NCBI RefSeq assembly: GCF_958298935.1
Contig: NC_084934.1
Span: 3,102,501-3,166,500, forward strand
DNA length: 64,000 bases
Source: Phragmites australis
Lineage: Eukaryota > Streptophyta > Magnoliopsida > Poales > Poaceae
Direction of reading: 5' to 3'
Position numbers and translations under genes: made by a program. Positions 48,480 through 59,060 of the stretch are shown piece after piece. Numbering within the stretch: the stretch's first letter is position 1; each line of letters opens with the position of its first letter. Under the pieces are notes generated by a model that had not been told where the DNA came from, ran no database searches, and was given only the letters and a program-made list of their open reading frames with translations.

Positions 48480-49000
48480 TGGATGGTCGTGTGAGTCTTT
48501 CTTCACAGATTCCGACAGGCACAGGTTCGTAATAAGCTAGACGGGCCACATCAACTAGGAAGTTGTCCTTGCAAGGGACGTGCTTAACTTCAAAACCAAA
48601 AAAATATTACTCCAGTCTTCTCACTTCGGTGAGGTATGCCATCATTATTGGATTAGAGCACTGAAGCTCATTTTGCACTTGGTTAACAACCAATAGCGAG
48701 CCACCTATTGCTAATAGGTGTTTAATCCCAAGTGCGGAGGCTGCTCAAATTCCAAACAAGAGGTCCTCGTATTCTGCAATATTGTTAATGGCTAGAAAAT
48801 ATAATTGAACTACGTACCTAAGGAGGTCACCAGTTGGTGAGGTCAGGACCACTCCAGCCCCGCTCTCTTCAATGTGAAGGATCCGTCAAAGTGCATGGTC
48901 CAGTGCTCTTCCGCCTTTGGTTGTTGTACCTGCTCTGCCTCAGAGGACATCCACTTGGTAAGAAAATCGACCAGCACCTAGGACTTGATACCCAATTGGG
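48480..49000 (-). pseudogene. Second (archaeal-type) RNase H remnant of the Tat element
   Basis: Minus-strand codons give WTMHFDGSFTLKRAGAGVVL near 48840-48900, then NNIAEYEDLLFGI near 48750-48790 and HLLAIGGSLLVVNQVQNE near 48680-48730. Spacing fits an aRNH fold (D..E..D), but the third acidic residue is replaced by Gly in AIGGS. Together with the standard RNase H just upstream it supports Tat membership. Confidence 0.75.
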
Positions 49001-49380
49001 GGTTTAACTAGAGATTGAACTCCCCATGCTCTACTACCAACTTTGTTGTTCTTTGTGCCATATCCCTATTGGGAAGAATTTCTCTAACCCGGAGTGAAGA
49101 GATTACCCTGATTTTGTGGGTCTGGAAGTAGTGTATGAGCTTCCGAGATGCCATTAGAATAGCGTATAGCAGCTTCTGAGTTTGTGGGTACCGAGCCTTC
49201 ATGCCATGTAGGACCTAACAGACATAGTATATTGGTCGCTGAAGACCTTCTGACTCAACAATCAGTACCGCACTTGCGATCTGTGGGATAGCTATGGGAT
49301 AGCTGCAACATAGAGCAAGAGCTCCTCATCTTGTCAAGGTATGGTCAGTACAGGAGGGGAGGATACCTTTTTAGATCTTG
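49001..49380 (-). pseudogene. Standard gypsy RNase H remnant
   Basis: Minus-strand codons YPQTQKLLYAILMASRKLIHYF and HKIRVISSLRVREILPN (about 49060-49195) are typical of the RNase H that follows gypsy reverse transcriptase. Preceding parts are broken by stops near 49220-49330. Confidence 0.75.
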
Positions 49381-50250
49381 GAGGCCGTTTCCAGTTCTAG
49401 GGTCCACCGGAAGTGGTCGCTCTTCTTCAGGAGCTTGAAGAGTGACAACCCCTTCTCTCACAGCCTTGATATGAACCTGCTCAAAGCTACCACACATCAT
49501 GTTAGTTTTTGGACTTCCTTTAGCCTGGTCAGGGATGTCATCTTGTCAATGGATATCCCTCGACTGGAAACAAGGAACCCAAGAAACTTCCCTGATGGGA
49601 CTCCAAACGTGCACTTCTCAGAGTTCAATTTTATGTGGTACTTCCGAAGGGTGTTGAATGTTTCCTTGAGGTCCGCGACCTGGTCATCCTTGGTTCTGCT
49701 ATTTATGACCACATCATCAACATACGCATCAACATTTCTACCAAGCTGTGGTCAAAGAATGAGCTGAATACAATGCTAGTAAGTGGCACCGGAGCTTTTC
49801 AAACCAAAATGCATTTTTACATATAAAAGACCCCAAAGAGTGTCACAAAAGCAGGGTTCTCCTCATCTTTCCTATACATGCTAATCTGGTGGAACCCTGA
49901 ATGGGCATCTAAGAAGCTTGGAAGATCACTGTCAGCTATTGAGTCAACAACCTAGTCGATCTGGGGTAGAGGGAAGGGGTCTTTCGGGCACACCATGTTG
50001 AGGTCGGTGAAGTCAACGCACATCCTCCACTTACCATTGTGTTTTCAGACCATGACTCGGTTAGCTAGCCACTTTGGGTACTGTATTTGTCAAATGAAGC
50101 CTGCTTTGTGGAGCTTGTTGATCTCCTTACGAGCTTCCTTTCAGTCGACTACGAACCAACATGCTTTTTCTTTGACTGGTTGCATGTCAGGTCGCATGAC
50201 AACTTGAGCTTGATCATGTCCCTGGGGACTCTGGGCATATCAGACAGACT
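49381..50250 (-). pseudogene. Gypsy reverse transcriptase remnant
   Basis: On the minus strand, NGKWRMCVDFTDLN (about 50000-50045), DLPSFLDAHSGFHQISM (about 49875-49925) and the catalytic AYVDDVV with the YVDD codons at 49713-49724 are all recognisable, followed by INSRTKDDQVADLKETFNTL and KLNSEKCTFGVPSGKFLGF. The core Asp pair is intact, but stops and shifts occur between motifs, so the enzyme cannot be made whole. Confidence 0.85.
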
Positions 50251-50900
50251 CCATGAAATTCGGGTTTGCCTGAACGAAAGTGATGAGCATGAGTTCATAT
50301 TTGGGGCCCAAACCAGCCCCTATTTGGACCGTCCTGGTCTCGTCGGAGTCATCAAGGCATACTTCCTTGAGCCGCTCATCCTAGCTGGCACCAACATGAA
50401 CATTCACCAGGCGGGGATTAGGCGTAGCATTCTCCAATTGTGACCCGAGAGTTAGGTCGACCATGTCGAGGCTCCTCTTGTTGCAGTGTAGGGCCATCTT
50501 TGCGCTGCCAAAGATGTTGATGGCCCCGATCGGACCAGAGGTCTTGATCGCCTGATATACGTAGTGGGCACGGCCATGAACTAGGCCATCACTGGTCACC
50601 CTAGGATCGTGTTATAAGTGGTCCCTAAGTTCGCCACATCAACAGGACCTTTTGGTCCTGAAGTTACTTGGCGAGCCAAAAGTTATGGGCAGCTTGACCT
50701 GCCCTAAGGGATTAGCCGAAGATACCAGGGAAATCCCATAGAAGGGGGGAGACGGTTTCAACGCGCTTCATGGGATTTGTAGGGTGTCCAGTGAGTCAGC
50801 AAAGAGGAGGTTGATGGAGATCCCTCCATCAATCAGCACGTGACCCAGTTGGATGTTCTGAATGGTGGGTTCGACCACAATAGGTAGCAACCAGATCGCT
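50251..50900 (-). pseudogene. Gypsy protease-RT linker region
   Basis: Minus-strand codons around 50400-50600 (VHGRAHYVYQAIKTSG and GAINIFGSAKMALHC) match the stretch between protease and RT in Tat polyproteins. A likely protease remnant lies at about 50700-50900 but its Asp-Thr/Ser-Gly motif could not be placed. Confidence 0.5.
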
Positions 50901-51449
50901 TGACACTTGTGTGGTAGTCCATCACCCTCTTATTCTTAGACGTGGGCTTGGGCCCTCTAAAGGGGCACCTCCTGTTCTCGGACATAGGCTTGGGCCCGAC
51001 GTGATCGCCCACACTTTCCGGACCACCGACTTGTATTCCCTGTTTGAGGAATTTGTCTAAGATGAAGTCCCAAAGATGTGGTGGACCATGTGATCGTCCT
51101 ACTAGTATGCCAATGCCAAATTGTCGGGGTTGACCCCATCCTCACCATCCTCGTCCTGCCTAGATTTACACTCTCCAAGCTCCTTGTTGATGATGCCCCG
51201 CACAACCTTACAGTCGGTAAGGCCAGGGCATCTATGTGGTGGATTGGGCAGTAGCCACAACCCCTCTTCCTCTCCCTCTTCTTGAAGCGCTGGCGCGGTT
51301 GGCAGGTCTACTCAACAGCCATGACGCTGGACGGTCCCTCCTTTTGTTTGTTCTTCTTTTTCTTCTTCTGGTCGACGCCTTTTGAGGAGGCGGGCTGGTC
51401 GGAGGTCGGCCATGATGTGGTGTCAATCTGATGCTCTCAGACCTTGATG

Positions 51450-52830
51450 GCCTGTGCACACTTATCTACAAGCTCAAAGAGCTCGGTAGTGCTTCGGATT
51501 TCCTTGGTGCCAGCTTCTCGACCATCTTTTTGTCTCTAAGCCCTCTCTTGTATTCTATGAAAACAAATTCACCCGTAATCGTTGGAATGGTGTTTTGGCA
51601 CTCCGCGAAGCACTGGATGAAGTCTCGCAATGACACACCTTGTCGCTGCTTGACTTGGTACAGGTCATCCTCAACCCTGAGTCAGGCATAGATCCCCTGG
51701 AAGTCGGTGACAAACTAGTCCCACAGATCCTCCCGGGACCGAACTAACCAGTAAAGGTGGTCGGAATGTAGTTGACCATGACCTTCCCATGGCATGCACT
51801 ATGGTGGTGTAGATATGCAGGAACTCCTCAAGGTTGATCAAACCATCATACTTTTTTGCTAGGACCGATCAAAACTTGTCTGGCTAGCGCACCTCTCGTA
51901 GCTAGGCTGATTGGACATTGCACCCTATTTCATAATGGGTGACAGTGCATGCTCAGGGAGAGATGACAGTGACACTGTCCAGGGTATGGGATGGAGGAGT
52001 CTGAAGCCTTCCTGTGTGGGGGAGGCGAGTGGTACGGTCGCTTGCCCTTTTCCACGTGATAATAATCTCTCTCCACTTGGGGAGGTCGCATTGGTGCTGA
52101 GAGTCACACAGGTCAAAGGGTTAACTTTCCCGATGTGGCAGGGGTCTTCGAGCGCTCCCCGTTACCGATGGAGGATAAGATCTTTCCTACCGTGAGGCCT
52201 ACCGTGATTCTTGGCGATCATGACCTCCACCAGTCCTAGCGACAGACATGGTGTTTGCTGTCGTAGTTTGGCATCAGGCGGTCTCAACTAGGAGGGTGAG
52301 GTCACACAACCATGGCGCAACTGGCGAACCATCCGGTATTGCTACCGGTGGGTGGCTAAGAAGCATTTGCACGGTCTATAGATTCTTTTTAGGTGTCATG
52401 ACCTCATATTCGAGCTGCTGAGCACGAAGTGGTGACATATCATGAGGGGGGATCCCCTGGCATTCATGCAGTGTGATAGCTTTGGTGATGACACCGCCAA
52501 TGACCGGATCCTCTGCGGCAACTCCTTCGGGTGATGTTGTGGTGGTTGGGGCTGTGCCAGAGCGTCCCCATGTACGGTGCCAGTCTAGTTCCCCTCTGGG
52601 CACATGGCTTGGGGATCATCACCAGAACTCAGAATACAGGAGTCTTCGCTGCCCCTCATTTCATGAACTATCATGCAAACTTCCTGTTGAGCCTCGGTGA
52701 CCTCAGACTCCGATTCGGTGTCACATTCCTGGAGCACACTTGGCTTATCTCGGTCGTATCCCATGATGAACACTTCACGATGACCAGGGTCCTCAAAACG
52801 GGACTCAGCGGTTACCGTGGATCTAGCCAT
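51450..52830 (-). pseudogene. Gypsy gag remnant
   Basis: Starts at a true ATG (52830) 70 bp inside the 5' LTR end. The N-terminal part is acidic (ECDTESESEVTEAQQEV). The capsid-like Retrotrans_gag region is at about 51480-51880, with KYDGLINLEEFLHIYTT, then LYQVKQRQGVSLRDFIQCF and EFVFIEYKRGLRDKKMVEKL. Several stops interrupt it. A Lys/Arg-rich segment (51230-51460) follows. Confidence 0.78.
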
Positions 52831-52899
52831 GGGTAGCCTAATCTAATTATCAACACTTACTGAAACAAAAAAATGTGCGCCCCTACATTGCGTGCCAAC

Positions 52900-53791
52900 T
52901 GTTGAGGGTTAATCCCTTACAATGATTCTGAGGTGTACCTGTCAATAGGCACATGAATAATGCTTGCAGTGTGCGTGTGATGAACTCAAGAACAAAAGGA
53001 TTATCCAGGTTCAGGCCTCCCTAAGGATAACATCCCTACATCCTGTGTATTTTGTTATCAGAGTTTGTGAACTAGTTACAGATAAGTTTTCACCACTCCT
53101 TCTCCATCCCATTAGAAATCGGGTCCTCCTCTCTTTATATACTAGAGAGAAGGAGAACATACAAGTGGGTCCTAATTAGTAGACCCATGCCTCGCTAAAT
53201 ATTCTACTCTTGAATCATCATCATGGAGAACCGAATGAAACCAAATTTCCATGAGAGCTCTGCATGCCCATCCCATTCGAGGAACGTTGCTGCACCTACC
53301 TCCCCCGGTCACCCGACCTGTCCCATCGCCGTGCGCCGCAAGTTCGTCTGTCAACGCATCCTAACCCTGCGCTCTATGAGTCTACCTGCAAAAATAATTC
53401 ACTTGCCTGGTCTTTCTACAGATCCTACCCCATCCATCGTGTGGCGCAAGTTGGTCCGCATCATAGCAATTAATGCTACGGGACGAGGCACTGCCCATCT
53501 GTACCAGCCATGACTTTGTTCACTAGAGCAAAAATTCGAGAAGAAAAACACTTGAGTAGACATCAATAAATGTGATTAGATAGGTTAGGTATGGGCATCC
53601 TGTGTCCAGCAAGGGTTGGTCGTGGGACCATATTATATTGCTAGGAGGTTGGTCATGCAAGCCTCGTGCTGGTTGTTCAAGCCAAGGGCTTGTCATGTGA
53701 TGGCCCAGGGTTTAGGAAATATCCCTCGCTAGTAGCTACATCCCTCATGGGGCCCATTAGCCAAGATGCCCCCTTACTCAATACTCTAATA
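52900..53791 (-). repeat. 5' LTR of the Tat gypsy element
   Basis: 892 bp; on the minus strand it ends ...ccctcaaca. A TATA-like TATATAAAG lies on the minus strand at 53141-53133 and has a counterpart in the 3' LTR near 45557. Immediately inside (52899-52875) the minus strand reads gttggcacgcaatgtagggg, in the position of the primer-binding site. Confidence 0.88.
53133..53141 (-). promoter_or_regulatory. TATA box of the Tat 5' LTR
   Basis: TATATAAAG on the minus strand within a purine-rich context (gagaaggagg-type), conserved in the other LTR. Confidence 0.5.
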
Positions 53792-55667
53792 GTCCCTCTT
53801 CCAGACAACCTCCACTCATGTCTACATACAGGTACACCAATCAATTTCACATCTTTTATGTAATTGATGTAATATTCAATGACTTTCCTTGGTACTGTAG
53901 CCCTCAATCATGGAACCGTCTAGGTGAGCATGATTTGGTACATCCTTGAGAATGCCCATGTATCGCTCGAACGCAAACATCTGATGTAAGAATACATGGC
54001 TCAGTGCAATTATCTCATTCCTGATGTGAACCAAGAGGTGTACCATGACATCAAAAAAGTATGTAGCGAAGCACATCTCAAGTTGGCACAGAGTCTTTGT
54101 CAAATAACTATATAGAGCACCCAGTTTTTCAGCATCAATCACCAGTTGTGCAATTGCGTTAAAGAAGTGACACAACCGTGTGATGGCCACCTTTATGTAT
54201 CCCAGCTTGATACCCCTGATTGCAATAGGGAGCATATGCATCATCATCACATGATAATCATGAGACTTCACGTCGATTACCTTCAAATCTTTCATCGAGA
54301 CTATTTTCTTGATGTTAAATGAGTAACCAGTCGAGACTCCCACCCAGATAATCACTTGCATAATGCCTTTTTATCATCAGATGTTAGAGAGTAGCTAGCC
54401 GGAGGAAGGTAATGTTTCCCATTTGGTTTGTCTTCGGGGTGTAGCTCTGGTATGATTTTACTTGATCGCAGCCATTGTCTTGTCCGGTATGTCCAGTAAG
54501 AGGCCAATGAGGATATCACACACATTCTTCTCAACATGCATGACATCAATGCTGCGGCGAATGCCCAAGTTTTTCTAGTAAGGCAAATACTTAAAGAAAA
54601 TTGGCATCTTCTTTCACAACATGCCGGTCGAAGTCTCACTTTTCTTCCTCTTTTTACCCTTCAGCGGTTTCCCAAAAACAACCTTGATGTTCTTTACCAT
54701 TTCAAACACTAGTTCCCCACTGCGAGGTTTTGGAACAGTACCTTGCTCAATCGTATTGTCAAAATGTTTCTTCATATTGCGATATTTGTTAGTTTTGAGT
54801 AAGAACTGTCAGTTTCACATGTACACTATCTTCTATGAGTATGGAAGGTACACAAAAGTGATTTTATTCAAGCATACTACACATTCTTTGTTCCCTTTAA
54901 CCTATCCTGATAGGCAAAAAAAGGCGAGATAATCAATGGTGGTAACGAAAATCATGTCTTTTAATGTGAAGTACTATCCTCAAAACTCATCCAACACCTG
55001 GACCCCATCATTCCATAGTTTCGCCATATCTTTTATCAATGGTTCTAGAAACACATCTATATTGTTGTTAGGTTGTTTCGATCCTTAGATAAGAATGGAC
55101 AACATTAGATACATCCTCTTCATACATATCCATGGAGAAATGTTGTAGATGACCAAGACCATTGGCCAAGTGCTATGTGAGGTGCTCATGTCACCGAAAG
55201 GATTCATTCCATCGGCGCTCAACGTGAACCTTACATTCCTTGGTTTTTTTAGTGAAATATGGATACATGACATCAAACTTTGTCCATTAGCTAGCATCAG
55301 CGGGGTGTCAAAGCTTAGTTCCATCCTTCTTGTGCTTATCGAAATGCGAATGCATCAATTCATAATCCCTATGGTTCAAGTACAAAAGCTGCAAGTGAGA
55401 GATCATTGGCAGGTACCACATCACCATGGCATGACTTCTTCTCTTCTTCTCCGAGTTGGAAGAAGTGTCTTCTTAGTTACAACCAACATTACTCTTTTTA
55501 TTCTTTGCATTGGTGGAAACATCTTCATCCTCAAAATAATCGTTCCTTTTTTTACCGACTCACATTGCACGCTAGGCATCTATCCATGTCTTTGTACTCC
55601 TTACGGTAGAAGATACAATGGTTCGGATACACGTGTAATTTTTGCACATTCAATGACAGCAGACATA
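53792..55667 (-). pseudogene. TNP2 CACTA transposase, central segment
   Basis: Read on the minus strand: near 55600-55660 SLNVQKLHVYPNHCIFY and KEYKDMDRCLACNVSR; at 55085-55230 the TNP2 core with DGMNPFGDMSTSHSTWP and YNISPWICMKRMYLMLSILI; at about 54480-54560 SIDVMHVEKNVCD; and at 53890-54300 the DUF4218 region with KSHDYHVMMMHMLPIAIRGI, ITRLCHFFNAIAQLVID and FDVMVHLLVHIRNEI. The order matches plant TNP2-like transposases. Several stops and frameshifts, for example around 54570 and 55450, make it a pseudogene. It would have bound element ends and catalysed transposition. Confidence 0.88.
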
Positions 55668-55881
55668 CACTATGTGAAAAACAGACCAATGAGACATGAA
55701 ATTAGTGACGGGTCATAATATAATCCGTTACTTATGATAATAGTGATGGGCTGTAACATGACCCATCACTTATGTCAGGTCATAAGTGACGGGTCACAAC
55801 TTGACCCGTCACTTATGAGTGGTGCAAGGTAACCCGTCACTTATGACAAGTAATAAGTGATGGACCATAATTTGACCCGTC

Positions 55882-55950
55882 ACTTATGACTGGCCTAAGG
55901 TGACCCATCACTTGTCATAAGTGATGGGTCACCTTAGGCCAGTCATAAGT
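55882..55950. repeat. Perfect 32-bp inverted repeat with 5-bp loop
   Basis: Arms 55882-55913 and 55919-55950 are exact reverse complements around gtcat, and pairing continues outward with few mismatches into neighbouring gtgacgggtca words. Transcripts would form a long hairpin. Confidence 0.9.
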
Positions 55951-56111
55951 GATGGGTTAAGTTGTGATCCGTCACTTATGACATGTAATCAGTGACGGGT
56001 CATGTTGTGACCCATCACTACTGATAATAGTCATAGATACTTAGTTCACTAATATTTTTTATTTTTCTTTTATTTTTTCTTATTTTTTATCACCTAAGTA
56101 GCATTAGAATA

Positions 56112-56112
<1 letters not shown>

Positions 56113-56154
<42 letters not shown>
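56113..56154 (+). repeat. (AT)n microsatellite
   Basis: About 20 AT units within the CACTA-like element. Confidence 0.95.
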
Positions 56155-56158
<4 letters not shown>

Positions 56159-56726
56159 CTGCTCAATTTTGATGTAAGGGGTGGCGGCTATGGACAAAAA
56201 CGCACGTTCCGAAAATAGTGCAGAAACTTCGAGGGGCTAGAATTCAATCTTCCAAGCCATCTTTGGCCTTGAAAAATTCACCGAACATGACAAAGTGGGG
56301 GATAAATGGATTTAAGTTTTTCTGTAGATGTCCGTAGAGTCAAAAAAATTCAAAATTGGAGTTCGTATGCAAAAGTTATACCCGTTTTACCGTATGCACT
56401 CAAGGGCACCTATCAAATTGCAATCATTTGCATGAGATATTTAGAAATTTATAAAATATTAATACAATTTTATAGGAAAATTATAACCAATCACCTATCA
56501 AATTTTATATGTAAATATTAATACATATTTCATATGTAAATATTAATACAAATTTTATAAGTAAAATAAAAAGTCAGTCATTAGTGACGGGTCAAGATTA
56601 CGTCCCGTCACCTATAACCTTCATAAGTGACGGGTCACGACGGGTCATAACCGTGACCCATCACTTATGACCTTCGGCAAAGAAGGTAAAAGGATAAAAT
56701 ATCCAATGTCCATCACAAACACACGA

Positions 56727-56780
56727 TAGCTGAGGTGGTAACACACGCGTGCGAGGGGAGGTGGTGGGTTCGATTCCTGC
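56727..56780 (+). other. tRNA-like box A/box B patch, copy 2
   Basis: tagctgaggtggtaac (56727-56742) fits box A (TRGCnnARYnGG), and ggttcgattcc (56767-56777) fits box B, at tRNA-like spacing. The D and acceptor stems do not pair well, so a functional tRNA is unlikely. It resembles the head of a tRNA-derived SINE or a captured tRNA relic. Confidence 0.45.
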
Positions 56781-57137
56781 TTGATCCAAAGACTAAAAGT
56801 AGTGCTGAAAAAATAGAAGTGACGCATGGCTAGTGGTGATAGGCATGCGTTGGGATGTCTCAGTTAATTTTTTTTCACTTTTTTCAGTCAAAAAAGGCAA
56901 AAAACGTAAATCAGTCATAAGTGATGAGTTGTAACTGTGACCGATCACTTATTACTTAATAAGTGACAGGTCACAGTTATGACCCATCACTTAAGACCTT
57001 AATAAGTGATGGGCAAGTTTTGAACCGGGTCCTTATACATCATTTATAACTAGTCATCAGTGACGCGTTCGGGGTGACGGGTGCCGTCACCCATAACGAT
57101 TATAACCTATCACTTTTGAGCTTTTTTTCACGTAGTG

Positions 57138-57768
57138 AGATAAGCTTCTTTGCTTGATAAGTGGTGATGGGCAAAGTGCTATGCTTCGGAAGCATGTGTG
57201 CTAAGAGACCAGCAGATCCAAAACACTTGTCGGGCCATCCATTGCTAGCCTTCAACCTTAGAAGTTCAAGTACCAAATGCAACACTGTAAACTCATTTTC
57301 ACAACCCTTTGATTCCTCATATAAAAGTTCATTCGATGCCTTCTGTAATATCTCAAAATTATCTAAACCTCTCATGTTTCTTACAACATGCAGTTCTGCG
57401 TGGTGCAACATTTTCTCTAGATCCAAATCATCATCATCTTCCATCATAACATCTGTGTTGCCTTCGACTCCCTCATTATCACCATCCACTTGATCATCAG
57501 TGATGTCATTATTTGATTCGCATATACGTTTTTCGCCGTGTTTGGACCAACACGTGTAATCCTCGATAAAACCTCTCCCGATCAAGTGTGATTTGATTAT
57601 GCTTGATTTGTCCCACAATTTTTGTTTCTTGTAGTTAGAGCATGGATAGTGTATTTCCTTTAACTTCTTAGTCAAAGCGTCCTTCTCAGCGGTTTCAATA
57701 AAAGTAGAGAGTCCTTTTATGTATATTTCTCCATATCTTGGCGCATCGTACACCCATGCTCTATTCAT
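57138..57768 (-). pseudogene. TNP2 CACTA transposase, N-terminal segment
   Basis: Starts at the ATG at 57768 (MNRAWVYDAPRYGEIYIKGL). Residues 1-85 match the transposase-associated domain of TNP2 genes: FIETAEKDA, then YPCSNYKKQKLWDKSSIIKS and HLIGRGFIEDYTCWSKHGE. An acidic linker follows (MMEDDDDLDLEKM). The segment is uninterrupted for about 210 codons up to HMLPKHSTLPITTYQAKKLI and then meets the 55668-57137 insertion; its last codons and stop derive from that element. Length and start agree with the family. Confidence 0.88.
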
Positions 57769-58369
57769 CTTTAACTTCAATCACAAAATTAGATACATAA
57801 TTAATTAATAAAAAATAATAATAAACTGTTTTTTTAAAAAAAATGGGCTTGTTATGATTATAATATGTCTACACAATTCAATCTACATTAGCAAATTTAT
57901 GGCTCAAAACAATGTGGATCACTACTCTCTCTCACCCTCTACATCTAGATCTAGATCTAGATATATCAAAAAAATCCCCATTGACAATAAAACCTCCTAG
58001 AGGCTAAAAACATCAAATTAAAGCTAAATTTTTTAAATATAATGCTAGAATCATGTGAATCTACACAACTAAATCAACATTGGCTACAAATTTGAGCTAA
58101 TTTGTGGATCCAAATGGCTAGAACCATGAGCATCTCTAAATCACATCAAAACCATAATTAAGCCTTAAATCTAAATCTAAACTTTAAAAATATGCTAGTT
58201 AGGGATAGGATACTCTTACCTTAGATGGCTCCTCAAAGAAATTCAAAAACAAAAGCTCCCTCCTTTTTTTTCAAATCTCGTGGCCGCCTTTGAGCCACAC
58301 TGTTCGGACATAGCCAGCTCCATCTGAATGGAGCTCCCCACGGATATGTACTATTTATGTTGAGATCAT
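57769..58369 (-). other. 5' non-coding region of the TNP2 gene
   Basis: AT-rich, with a tandem ctagat run (57942-57963). It lies between the subterminal repeats and the transposase ATG and so should hold the element's promoter; no certain TATA box can be chosen because TA-rich words are frequent. Confidence 0.45.
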
Positions 58370-58799
58370 CATAGGCGGTTCACATAAGTAACCGTCTCTG
58401 TATATTAGTTTTCATTGGCAGTTCCTTATGTGAAATACCTTTGAAAATAATTCTATTATCACAGGTGATTCACATAAGGAACCACCTCTAGAAATGATCT
58501 TTTACAAAGGCGATTCCTTATGTGAACCGCCTCTAGAAATAGCTCCATTATCACAGGCGATTCACATAAGCAACTACCTATGGAAACACGTCATTTCTAG
58601 AGGTGGTTCCTTATGTGAACCACCTGTGATAATAGAGCTATTTTCATGGGCGGTTCACATAAGAAATTGCCTTTGGGAATTAGTTCCATAGACAACCCAA
58701 AACTACACGAGCCTCAGTCTACTACTCAAACGGTTTTTCATATGAACCGTTTGTGTAAAGGCACACTAGGTGTCTCAAAAAATAGTTTTTGTAGTAGTG
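58370..58799. repeat. Subterminal inverted repeats and right terminus of the large CACTA element
   Basis: At least eight copies, in both orientations, of a motif close to aggcggttcacataaggaaccgcct, from 58372 to 58680, then the terminal tttttgtagtagtg. Such arrays are the known binding region for the accessory CACTA protein. The last 14 bp are the terminal inverted repeat. Confidence 0.8.
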
Positions 58800-59060
58800 A
58801 CACTCTGCCCCAGAGAGGGCGACCAGACAGTTGTCATCGGGTCAAGATCTTAGAGTAACTCCAGCGGACTAGTCAAATTTAACTGGTCATATTTTCATTT
58901 GGCTATCCACTCTAAAAGATTCCCCTCCATATTTCTGCACACTCCAGCAGACTAGTCAAATTCCACTATTTATATCTCATATACTATATTTTATTCATAA
59001 CGGCTGTTTCTTGCTGTGCCATTAGAAAGTTGAGGCAATTCCTTTTTGTGCCATTAGAAA

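Larger units (their letters stand above)
45310..53791 (-). mobile_element. Tat-lineage Ty3/gypsy retrotransposon inside TNP2
   Basis: On the minus strand the order is 5' LTR 53791-52900, gag, protease region, reverse transcriptase, RNase H, a second RNase H, integrase, a non-coding stretch and 3' LTR 46223-45310. A 5-bp duplication gtccc (45305-45309 and 53792-53796) flanks it. The integrase-last order makes it Ty3/gypsy, and a second, archaeal-type RNase H after the first is known as a mark of the Tat clade. All domains carry stops or shifts. The TNP2 reading frame on both sides joins without a gap when one gtccc is counted. Confidence 0.9.
55668..57137 (+). mobile_element. CACTA-like element with tgacgggtca repeats, inside TNP2
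   Basis: Left end cactatgtgaaaaa (55668) and right end tttttttcacgtagtg (to 57137) are inverted repeats starting CACTA. Flanking trinucleotides are ata and aga, one mismatch. The TNP2 frame reads straight through when the element and one trinucleotide are left out. Subterminal regions are packed with (a)agtgacgggtca words in both orientations (55700-56030; 56580-57100). The interior has a (TA)n run, a conserved AT-rich block and a tRNA-like patch. No transposase is encoded. A truncated relative lies at 37434-38060. Confidence 0.85.
38180..58799 (-). mobile_element. Large CACTA (En/Spm) element with TNP2 transposase, host to three insertions
   Basis: The right terminus is tttttgtagtagtg at 58786-58799 (CACTACTACAAAAA on the minus strand). 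Inside it lie inverted subterminal repeats (58370-58700) and then a minus-strand TNP2-type transposase gene from 57768. The gene is cut by a CACTA-like element (55668-57137), a Tat gypsy element (45310-53791) and a gag-only SIRE-like element (38389-44544). Native sequence remains at 57138-58799, 53792-55667, 44545-45309 and left of 38389. The left terminus of this element was not found, so the 38180 limit is nominal. Confidence 0.8.

Noticed and set aside
55149..55718. A 189-codon plus-strand frame
   Set aside because: It is antisense to the TNP2 core, which is clearly encoded on the minus strand.
56720..56790. A functional tRNA gene
   Set aside because: Box A and box B are present, but acceptor and D stems do not pair and the related copy differs in the anticodon region; kept only as a tRNA-like patch.
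57100..57780. TNP2 N-terminal frame taken as a complete 226-residue protein
   Set aside because: Its first codons precede the ATG (they begin with TTG) and its last dozen codons belong to the inserted CACTA-like element.
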